Assembly (NCBI GenBank): GCA_023014335.1 | Contig: JAECYW010000006.1 | Span: 434,001-498,000, forward strand | Source: Galerina marginata | Lineage: Eukaryota > Basidiomycota > Agaricomycetes > Agaricales > Galerinaceae | Direction of reading: 5' to 3' | DNA length: 64,000 nt | Part shown: piece after piece, positions 56,726 to 64,000 of the stretch | Layout: the number at the start of each line of letters is the position of its first letter | Position numbering within the stretch: the first letter of the stretch is position 1 | Translations under genes and position numbers: made by a program | The notes under the pieces: model-generated | What the model was told of the DNA's origin: nothing | The model's input: only the letters and a program-made list of their open reading frames with translations | Database searches by the model: none

Positions 56726-57369
56726 TTACACTTCATTTAACTGGTTGTTGGGCCGTTCTCGAGATGTGGTTCCGTGACGAGTTGCGCTTTCGCGCGTCAA
56801 ATCAGCGTCGAGAAGAATATTCTGCGCCGATTTGATTGCCTCAAGTTTTGTTACTTTCTTCCTCCGCAATCGTGGCTGGGTTGCCGTCGAAGACTCGGAA
56901 GGTGGGCCCAAATCATCCCCAAGATTGTTGGTAAAGGCAGGAAGCAGTCTACAGCTGTCGGTCTCAAGAGGTGAGAGGTCTTCAGCGAGCAAATTTCCAT
57001 CCCAGTTATTCTGAAAGTCATCGGAGTCTGACATGTCTAGAGATTGAGATTCCGGATAGGCAACAGGTGAGTACACGTCGGACTGATGCGGTCCAGACTT
57101 GCTCCAATGTTGGATCGGTCTATAACTTGGTGACGGCGTAATTGGCACGGAGCTGGTTGAAGGAGGACTGGAATTCAAGGTCAGAGAACAACTTAACTAC
57201 CAGAAATAACTACCAGAAATACATAGAAATACCTGGAATAATGGTTTGAGTAGAACTCATTGAACAAGTCTCGAGGTACTTGAGGCACTGCAAACACATC
57301 TTGACCCTGCAAGTAATGATACCCAGGATCAACATCCATGATAAGAGAGCCAGCTGTTTCGGGGGTCAT
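56726..57369 (-). CDS. Unrecognised acidic Ser/Pro-rich protein, two exons
   Basis: Exon 57369-57233 (ATG 57369) joins in phase over a 65-bp intron (GTATTTC...AATTCCAG) to exon 57167-56726, giving 192 residues. The frame is open upstream to a possible acceptor at 57434, so another 5' exon may exist. The N-terminus (PETAGSLIMDVDPGYHYLQG) and middle are acidic and Ser/Pro-rich (YPESQSLDMSDSDDFQNNWD) and look disordered; the C-terminal part is basic and helical (RLRRKKVTKLEAIKSAQNIL). This could be a transcription-factor-like or transposon accessory protein, but I recognise no family. It lies just beyond the left 23-bp repeat array, on the same strand as the first gene of the divergent pair. Confidence 0.5.
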
Positions 57370-57528
57370 TAAGCTAGGTGGTACCGAGTATCGAGGTTGA
57401 ATCGATCCAGAAGCCTCCCAGAGTCCAGATTGCCTACCAATTCAAACTCAGTTATGCCGGTCCCTCTATCGAGGAAACGCTTTGCGTTCTTGTTTCCTCA
57501 TTGGGAAGGGACCGGTCACCGGACTAGA

Positions 57529-57770
57529 GCGGTGATATAATACATCCCCGACAGGCGGTGATATAAATCCCCGACAGACGGTGAAATACATCTCCGACAG
57601 GCGCACATTTATATCCCCGACAGGCGGTAATTTAAATACCCAACAGGCGGTGAAATACATCCTCGCCTGGCGCACATCTACATCCCCGACAGGCGGTGAA
57701 ATACATCCCCGATCGGCGGACATTTACATCCCCGCCAGGCGGACATTCACATCCCCCATTGGCGGTCTCT
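57529..57770. repeat. 23-bp tandem repeat array, 10 units (left array)
   Basis: Ten head-to-tail units with consensus GCGGTGAAATAC-ATCCCCGACAG. Units 2 to 10 are each exactly 23 bp; the first is 26 bp. Variants change GTGAAAT to CACATTT or GACATTT, and CCCCGACAG to CTCCGACAG or CCTCGCCTG. The phrase is clearly periodic and unlike CRISPR arrays because there are no spacers. A diverged array of the same type is at 61841-62010. Confidence 0.92.
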
Positions 57771-57949
57771 AAGCCTCAACAATTTTCAAGTTAACCAGAT
57801 CGATAGTTATACTATTTGAAAATTACTATTTGAAATTGATTCAAAAATTTAAGACTACAATTTGAGACTACAAAAAAAAAAGCACCGCGAACCACCCACT
57901 GACATCATGACAAGCTATATACATCTATTTTACAGGGGGCTCCGCACCA

Positions 57950-59624
57950 CTAAGACCCTTCACCCCCTTCGACTCTCTGGGTGTTTTCTTCCAGTCTGGA
58001 GCTGCCCATCCGAGAAGAAAATTTGTTGATCAATGTTTCGACCATACTTTCCAAGACGCTACTTAATTCGATGACCTTGTCTAATTTCTGAGTCAACGTC
58101 TCCAGTGTCTTCTGTTGTTCCCTAAGCGCATTATTCGTCATTTCCTTGAAATCCTTGAATTCACTTCTCGACATGGTCCAGGAAGGGTCTTTTGTACCTT
58201 CTTTGGATGTCGACGAATTTTTTTTTCCCTTTTTTGAAGAAAGAGGCTTCCCTTGGTCGGATTTATTGTCTTCGTCTTCGTCTTCGTCTCCCTCTTCGCC
58301 TTCGTCGTTGTCATCCCCTGGCCGCTTGCACGGCTTCCTCGCCTCATTACAGGCATCGCAGGCCTTCCTCTTGGTGTCCTTCGTCTTAAATGTCACCTTA
58401 CAGTTTTTTAACCCCCGTTCTAGGCAGCGAAAGCATGGTCCAGCAGCTGCTGCTTGCTCGACCTTCCTTTTCCTCTGCCGATCTGTGAAATTAAATAAGT
58501 AGTATCGTCAAATTGTGTTCAAGTGAAATGAAGACCCTGACCTTTTGAATCCAGATTTTCATCCGATCCGTGGTGTCAAATAGGGTGGATATAGCACCGG
58601 CGTGTCCACGGACAGGCTTCATGACAGAGGTCGTGTCGGAAGTAGTTTTTTTGGAGTTTTTCTCGGGGACCTGAGCGGCGGTTGGGGCGGGTATAGCGGT
58701 TTTTTTGGTGGGGACGTCGGCGGGAATGTCAGAGGCTGTTCGTGCGGGTGTGGCGGAGTTTTTTTGAGTGACGTCGGCGGGGACGTCGGAAGAAATTGGT
58801 GCGGGCATGGCAGAGGGTTTTTCGGGGACGGTGTCGGCGATGTGTGTGGGTACGGTGGTGGTTTTTTCGGGGACGTGGGCGGCAGTTTGTGTGGGGCTTT
58901 CTATCGATGTAGAGGCCTGGACAGTGACATTTTTTCCTGACAATGACAATTTATATCAAGACATTTGTTAGTTTGAATGTGTATTCTCGAAAATAAAACA
59001 ATCACCTGATTTCGACGGGGATGCCTGAACTTGCTGTTCTTCTGGTGCAGGTTGTGTTGGAGTAGGAGGAGGAAGAGTCGAAATGGAAGGCGTGGCAGAG
59101 GCCAGTATCTGAAAAATATCAGTATCCGACAAAGGTATGAGATTTTGAGCGGTTACCTTGTCCGCCAGTTTCTCCGCCAGTGGCTTATTTCTCATCAATG
59201 GCCGGGGCCTCGGCATAGTCTTTGTAGGCCTATTCTGGGCGTCCTCCGTAGCTCAGTCCTAGGAAAGGGGATTTGGTTTAGTTTTGAAGATAACCGTCCC
59301 GACATCACCCTCGGAGCCAACCTTTGGTTTCGTCTTCTCAATCAACAACCCCGACCTCGTCCCCGCTGACTTCTCCGCCTGGTTCAACTTGTTATTCGCC
59401 TCTTTCTCCTTCTCCTTCCCTGATTTTTCCCTCTCTTCTTTCTCCTTCTCGGCTTTCTCCTCCTCGGCCTGCTCCTTGAGCAACCTGGCCCTCCTTTCGA
59501 CTCGATTCTTTTCCATCATCTCGAACCTCGTGTTCGCCGCATTGGAAGCTCCGGCGTCCTTCTGAACATCGGCCACGTTGGAGAGCCCAGATTCAGAGCG
59601 TGAAGTGGAACCTTGGGATGGCAT
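57950..59624 (-). CDS. Cysteine-pair/coiled-coil protein, divergent pair member 1
   Basis: Five exons fit in phase: 59624-59309, 59251-59157, 59108-59006, 58936-58542 and 58474-57950 (477 residues; the second and fifth acceptors were chosen to keep phase). Order: a highly charged Glu/Lys helix (residues about 35-85), a Pro-rich linker, a stretch of near-repeats (VPEKTTTVP, DVPADVTQKNSATPA, DIPADVPTKKTAIPA), then the module CFRCLERGLKNCKVTFKTKD, 5 more residues and CDACNEARKPC, an acidic tail, and a C-terminal coiled coil (LREQQKTLETLTQKLDKVIE). The C-x2-C-x8-C ... C-x2-C-x6-C pattern suggests zinc binding, similar to many unstudied agaric proteins. It is a distant paralogue of the oppositely oriented gene at 60003-61687. 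DNA-binding regulator or gag-like role are both possible; unproven. Confidence 0.65.
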
Positions 59625-60002
59625 GTCGATTGAGATGAGATATGAGATGTTGAGACGATGATGATGGTTCTGATCAAAGTTGAACTTGACAATAACTCGA
59701 TTCGATATATTGCTATTGCTATTAAAACTCCGAAATTTCTCGGCGACAATAAGAACAAATTAGAGTGGAGAGACGCGTAGATTATCTGGTTTCAGTTTCA
59801 CTACACGCAATGTATGTACAAACTAAAAAAAAACCTGTTTGCGGGCATCGTGAATCTCCGAAACACGCTGACAGCGGCGGAGAATGATGTCAAAAGCGGA
59901 GTTTTAATCTCATCAAATTCAACCAATCAAAGTCAAGTTCAACTTAGCTCTGAACCACCACTTACTCGTCCCAAACTAGCTTTTTTCACCAACTCTTCTA
60001 GC
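59625..60002. promoter_or_regulatory. Shared bidirectional promoter region, 378 bp
   Basis: The intergenic region between two divergent start codons. TTGATATATTGC-like AT-rich sequence lies at about 59700-59715 and poly-A (CTAAAAAAAAACC) at 59822-59834. An in-frame ATG at 59814 could extend the right-hand gene by 63 codons, so part of this may be coding. Confidence 0.5.
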
Positions 60003-61687
60003 ATGTCTCAACGTGCCTCTGCCTCAAAATCTAACTCTAGTTCCTTCGACCTCGCGGATGCTTTGAACAACGCGATGAATTCGAACGCAGCGACCGCATC
60101 CCCGGAACGGCGACCCAGTCGATCCCAGAAGAGGGCCAATTTTTCTGAGATGGTGAAAGCACAAAGGGCGAGCAACTTTACTTTAGGTTCAAAGAAGAAG
60201 GACGCGGATGACTTGATGGATGAAAGGGAGGACGCCGTACAGGTTTCGGAGAAAATGATGGCGGAGAACCTGCCAAAAGACAAGGGGAAGGGGCAGGAGA
60301 AGGAGACAGAGGATAAGGACGTGGAGATGGATGAAGAATATGAGAAGGAGAAGGAGATAGAGGAGATGGTTGTGCGAGAGGACAAGGAAGACGAGCAGGA
60401 GAAGGAGCAGGAGGAGCAGGATGAACAGGAACAGGAGGACGATGACGATGTCCCGCTTGCCCTTCAGGAAGCCCGACTCTCACAATCCCAGCATACTCCT
60501 CCGATTTCACGTTGTAAGTCTTTAAATTATTTATGATTACGAAAATCGATTTAATGTTCATCCAAGTGGGTTCACCAATTCAGGATGCTTCGCCTTCGGA
60601 TTCCGGTGAGTTTTTAAAATCTGTTTATTTCATAGAATTGATTCAATCCTCACCTCTAGAATCTGAAGAGGACGAGGAAGACGGAAATGTGATATCAAGT
60701 TAGTTTTTAAACTCTCGTCATTCGTCATTTGACAGACACCCGTACCTATATTCAGACCCTGAAAATTTTGGCACACCTCCGGCACGACAAAATGGCACCA
60801 TATTTCGCCCCATTTTACCTTTAAGAAAGGTTGCGATAGGACCTCCGGGAAGGGCGAGAAAGGTTGTGATGGTGGAAGATGTGCCGGCCTCCCTGCCACT
60901 TCCAAAATACAAGGGGAAGGGAAAGCAGAAGGAGATACAGGAGAAGGACGAGGCAGAGGACGAGGAAGCTGAGGAGGAGCAGGACAAGGAGGACGACGAC
61001 GATGACAATACACCGCTTGGCCCCTCGAAATCCCAGCGTACTCCCCCGGCCTTGTCGCAGAAAACAAAAAAAACGAAGAAGACGACAAAGGGGTCCAAGA
61101 AAGGTAGGTCATTTGTTTTTATAATAACTTAATATCACTGACTTAAAATTGATCCAGAGATGGAGAGGAAAAGGAAGATAAAACTGATCCTGGCCGCCCC
61201 CGACTGCAAACGTTGCATAGAGGAAGAGCGCGAGTGCAAGACGACCTTTAATGGAAGGAATGTCGGAAGGAAGGTGTGCGATTATTGTAAAGACAAAAAA
61301 AGAAAGTGTGAGCGCGACGAGGAAGAAGACGAAGAAGATACAGAACCCCGTTCAAAAAAGCGCAAGCTTCTCGACTCGGTGTCCGAACCTCGTTCAAAAA
61401 AGCGCAAGGTCGTCGACTCTGCATCCGAACCACGTCCTTCGACGTCCACTTCTACCCTCGCTCTCCCCTCCTCGGCTGTCGAAGGCCAACCCACCCAACT
61501 TTCTTCACCAGTAATGCGGGCCGAATTCAAAGCCATCCAAAAGGCTTTTCGTGATGAGATGAACAAGCAGGCCGAATTAATGAATGAGATGAAGGAAAAG
61601 TTCACAATCCTCAACATGAGTGTCGTGAAAACGCAACAAAATTTCAAGAAACTCGAATCATTCCTTAAAAATCAGGGCCTGGGGTAA
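60003..61687 (+). CDS. Cysteine-pair/coiled-coil protein, divergent pair member 2
   Basis: Five exons join in phase with clean borders: 60003-60513, 60567-60605, 60660-60698, 60756-61103 and 61158-61687, giving 488 residues. Layout mirrors the partner: a Ser-rich start (MSQRASASKSNSSS), very acidic/Glu-Lys helices in the first exon (KEKEIEEMVVREDKEDEQEK) and again in exon 4, then the module CKRCIEEERECKTTFNGRNV, GRKV and CDYCKDKKRKC, two near-identical copies of PRSKKRK (nuclear-signal-like) and a C-terminal coiled coil (EMNKQAELMNEMKEKFTILN). The cysteine spacing (C-x2-C-x6-C ... C-x2-C-x6-C) resembles the fungal Zn2Cys6 pattern split in two. Start at 60003 was preferred over 59814 because the partner also starts with a short M-(P)SQ peptide. 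No stop or frameshift is seen, so it is likely expressed. Function unknown. Confidence 0.7.
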
Positions 61688-61840
61688 TTGGAGGATGAGG
61701 AGGAGGAAATTTAAATGTAATGATATGATATGTACATATATATATATATTTGAGGGTTAATACAGGCCCTAGTGGCTATTCTTGTACATAAAATTTATAT
61801 TGTAAACTTATATCTTGGCCTTTTGAGTGATTACAAAGTT
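61688..61840. other. 3' flank with TA dinucleotide run
   Basis: A short TATATATATATAT run at 61737-61749. Nothing else recognised before the repeat array. Confidence 0.5.
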
Positions 61841-62010
61841 CGGGGACGTTGATTTCTCCGACAAGCGGGAATGAAAATCGCCACCTGCAGGGATGCTAAT
61901 TTCACCGTCTGGCGGGAATCAAAATCGCCGGGGCTCATGATCCTGCGGGGATGCTTACTTCCCTGGGGACGTTGATTTTTCCGACGTGCGGTAACGATAA
62001 TCGCCGCCTC
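61841..62010. repeat. Diverged ~23-bp tandem repeats (right array)
   Basis: Units such as GCGGGAATGAAAATCGCC-ACCTG, CAGGGATGCTAATTTCACCG-TCTG and GCGGGAATCAAAATCGCC, plus two copies of GGGGACGTTGATTT(C/T)TCCGAC. They share the GCGG-GA-AT frame, CCGAC core and ~23-bp spacing of the left array, in the same orientation. Confidence 0.65.
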
Positions 62011-62110
62011 TTTCGATGTCCAGGGACTCTCAAGTTCTAACGGGTCGGGACGGGCCTGAAACGGGTTAAAACGGCCGTCAACGGCCGAGCTCGACCCGCC
62101 CGCCGAACCC
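62011..62110. repeat. ACGGG/CCCG-rich remnant
   Basis: GGGTCGGGACGGGCC, AAACGGGTTAAAACGGCC and GACCCGCCCGCCGAACCCGCC resemble the end of a GGGTCGGG-type hAT MITE. The other end was not found. Confidence 0.35.
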
Positions 62111-62390
62111 GCCTGTGTCAATACGCGCGCCCATGGAACTGCTGCTTTCCCCTCTGAGCCTGGTCATACGATAATCCTCCCCATCTCATTCGTCGTCTTC
62201 TTCGCACCCCTCTTCGCCTGGGAGTCTGGGGCGGCGTCTTCCGTGAGTTACTGGTCTATCTTCTTCGTCTCTCGCGGAATTGGGCGTCGTGACCAAAATT
62301 AGCAAGGTAGCTAGACTAATAGGATAAAATACGAGTTTGAAGGGTTAAAATTCACGGACGAAGGGTGAAAGCTCACAAGCTCACCATCTG

Positions 62391-62469
62391 GTCTGCATGT
62401 GACCTGTGTGTTACTGCGTGTTACCTGCGTGTTACCTGCGTGTCACCTGCGTGTTACTTTCGTGTCACT
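62391..62469. repeat. 11-bp minisatellite (CTGCGTGTTAC), ~7 copies
   Basis: Head-to-tail copies with small changes (CTGTGTGTTAC, CTGCGTGTCAC, TTTCGTGTCAC). It ends directly at the left end of the inverted-repeat element. Confidence 0.9.
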
Positions 62470-62473
62470 CGCA

Positions 62474-63021
62474 GTTTAGCCCCACGCACGTGAGGCGGAA
62501 ACCGTTTATGTAACGCTCGAAATGAACATGCAAGGGAATCGGTTCGCTTCCATCCAATCTCTTCCTCCCACCACTTGACGTTGAACCTTCGTCGCTGTTG
62601 TCGCTGCCGCCGGTCTTTACCATCACCGAGCCTCTGCCATTTGTCCATACCACCTCGTCGACCCCGCACCCCTTCAATTGAACGCCACCAACGCCGCCCT
62701 TTCCATCGCGTGTCAGGCGCGCCTCTCGACTGTGTCTTCGTCAACGCGCCCTCCTGCCACGTTTGGCGGCGCGTCTGTGGCACAAAAAGTATATTGGGTG
62801 GTACTTGGTTATTTAATGACTACCATCTTGCTATCTTTTACATGATATTGATTACTCCCCCCCCCTTATTTAAAATCTGAAGGCATGAATGTATTCACAA
62901 GGTTAACAATATTGGTTTGTTTCGGGACTCCAGGCAAAGAATGTGCCACACTCGCAATGAACTGGTTCGGTGAAATGAGTTTGTTACATAGTGCTTGACC
63001 TCACGTGCGTGGGGCTAAAAG
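62474..63021. mobile_element. 548-bp inverted-repeat element, MITE-like
   Basis: TTTAGCCCCACGCACGTGAG at the left end is the exact complement of the right end (CTCACGTGCGTGGGGCTAAA). Weaker pairing continues about 30 bp inward (TTATGTAACGCTCGAAATGA versus CTATGTAACAAACTCATTTC). There is no transposase. A target duplication is not obvious; a 3-bp CGC may flank it. Confidence 0.75.
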
Positions 63022-63356
63022 TCGCCTTACAACAACCTCACGACTCCAATGAAACCTAGAACTCAGGGAAATCACAAAGGCTTTGAGGTATTGGAGGCTC
63101 GACACCGGAATTTTCTAGGTGCGAACTCCAATAGATGTATTTCGAGAGTAAGGTAGTCCTAGAATCCTAAATCTTTTTTTCCGAGTCTTTTTGAGGAAGA
63201 AGAGTGAAAAGAAAGATGAGGAACGATGTGAGGAGTATTTGAGAAATATGTTGTACAAGCTGCAGGGCGATACCCCCAACCTTTGAAATTTAAATCACTC
63301 GGATAATATCCTTTTAGCGAAAGGATTATCCAGCACAAATTACAGTCACGAATCTA
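63022..63356. other. No gene recognised
   Basis: Flank between the inverted-repeat element and the gag fragment. An inverted pair GGATAATATCCTTTTAGCGA / AAAGGATTATCC lies at 63301-63331. Confidence 0.4.
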
Positions 63357-64000
63357 ATGTTTGGACCACCTCCTTACCCCGAATCGTCGTACTTTGCCCC
63401 CAATATTCAACCTTCCCACCCATCGGAAGGTTCCGAAACCGAGTCCGAAAGTTCTTCGCCTTGCTTTGTCCCAGGTGATTGGTCCGACGTCGTTTCTTTG
63501 ACGAAACCGAGATATTAGGGAAAAATTGCAACCTATCCGGAAAACAAAAAATTGAGTGGACCCTTTGCTACGCCTCGATCGAAGATCGTGAACTATAGTC
63601 CCTTTACGATAGTGCCAAGGGCGAAGATTGGGACAAATTCAAGACAGAGTTATTCTCCCTTTACCCTGGATCGACGGGGGACCGAAAATACTCTATTTCC
63701 AACCTCGAAATGCTTGCCAAAACACAGGCAGATAAAAAAATAACAACGTCTGAGCAATTCGGCGAGTACCATCGAGCATTCATGGGCGTTGCCAAATTTC
63801 TCAAGAGCAGGGACAAGCTCACCGACCGAGAAATTAGCGCCCTATTCCTACGCGGCCTTAATTTTAATTTTCGCAATGATGTCCGAGCGCAGTTTCGCGC
63901 CGAAAATCCAAAACATCACACATATGACCTGTACACCATAAAAGAGATTTGTAGGGCCGCTTTATTCGTTTTATCCTGCAATTATGGCAGTATATCATCG
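63357..64000 (+). pseudogene. Ty3/Gypsy gag fragment, runs off the window
   Basis: ATG 63357 opens a short Pro/Ser-rich N-terminus (MFGPPPYPESSYFAPNIQ). A frameshift near 63500 leads into the gag core: FDETEILGKNCNLSGKQKIE, a TAG at 63596, then KGEDWDKFKTELFSLYPGST, RKYSISNLEMLAKTQADKKI, TSEQFGEYHRAFMGVAKFLK, DKLTDREISALFLRGLNFNF and YDLYTIKEICRAALFVL. This is the retrotransposon gag pattern of agaric Ty3/Gypsy elements (YPG...EYxRxF...LxxREIxxLFxxG). Polymerase genes should lie beyond position 64000. The stop and frameshift indicate a dead copy. Confidence 0.75.

Noticed and set aside
57529..57770. CRISPR array
   Set aside because: Units are head to tail with no spacers, and the window is eukaryotic.

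Overview
The window looks like a gene-poor, repeat-rich stretch of an Agaricomycete (mushroom-forming basidiomycete) nuclear genome. The evidence is eukaryotic: genes cut by many 45-70 bp GT-AG introns, a fungal TET/JBP-like dioxygenase, remnants of a KDZ-superfamily transposase, a DIRS/Ngaro-type tyrosine-recombinase retrotransposon, a DUF6589 protein, agaric Ty3/Gypsy gag and protease pieces, and hAT-type MITEs with 8-bp target duplications. No rRNA, tRNA, operon or CRISPR array was seen. Because genes are split into short exons, most real proteins here are assembled from several exons whose phases fit; those joins are my inference from splice signals.

Layout. 1-2.7 kb: short repeats. 2.7-4.6 kb: intact TET/JBP-like gene (+). 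4.8-5.5 kb: hAT MITE. 5.6-7.0 kb: proline/serine-rich disordered-protein gene (-). 7.2-10.9 kb: degenerate interspersed repeats. 11-21.7 kb: two related blocks (about 12.9-17.2 and 18.3-20.4 kb) sharing a duplicated segment, followed by low-complexity arrays with a recurring intron-like module; a 1.05-kb fold-back element with near-identical 390-bp arms sits inside. 22.1-22.8 kb: six-exon coiled-coil gene (-). 23.2-25.7 kb: 2.5-kb purine-rich region. 26.8-27.3 kb: small gene (-). 28-31.5 kb: repeats and a decayed gene. 32.2-33.5 kb: intact seven-helix rhodopsin-like membrane protein (+), facing a two-exon gene (-) at 34.4-35.2 kb.

36-41.5 kb is a nest of transposon remains: Ty3/Gypsy protease region, an AAGTTAA-rich inverted-repeat element, a pair of LTR-like repeats, and a gutted KDZ transposase gene between CATTGG-rich arrays. 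41.4-42.0 kb: small gene (-) with a 500-bp hAT MITE at its 5' side. 45.1-48.0 kb: defective DIRS-like retrotransposon lacking its RT catalytic segment, abutting a DUF6589 pseudogene (48.0-49.3 kb). 49-57 kb: mostly decayed, with a second copy of the 500-bp MITE. 57.5-62.0 kb: the most unusual locus: two divergent multi-exon genes encoding similar proteins (cysteine-pair module plus C-terminal coiled coil), bracketed on both sides by related ~23-bp tandem repeats. The window ends in an inverted-repeat element and a Ty3/Gypsy gag fragment running off the end.

The clearly intact genes are the TET/JBP-like enzyme, the seven-helix protein, the divergent pair, and several unrecognised small genes. 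Everything else is transposon debris or repeat sequence.
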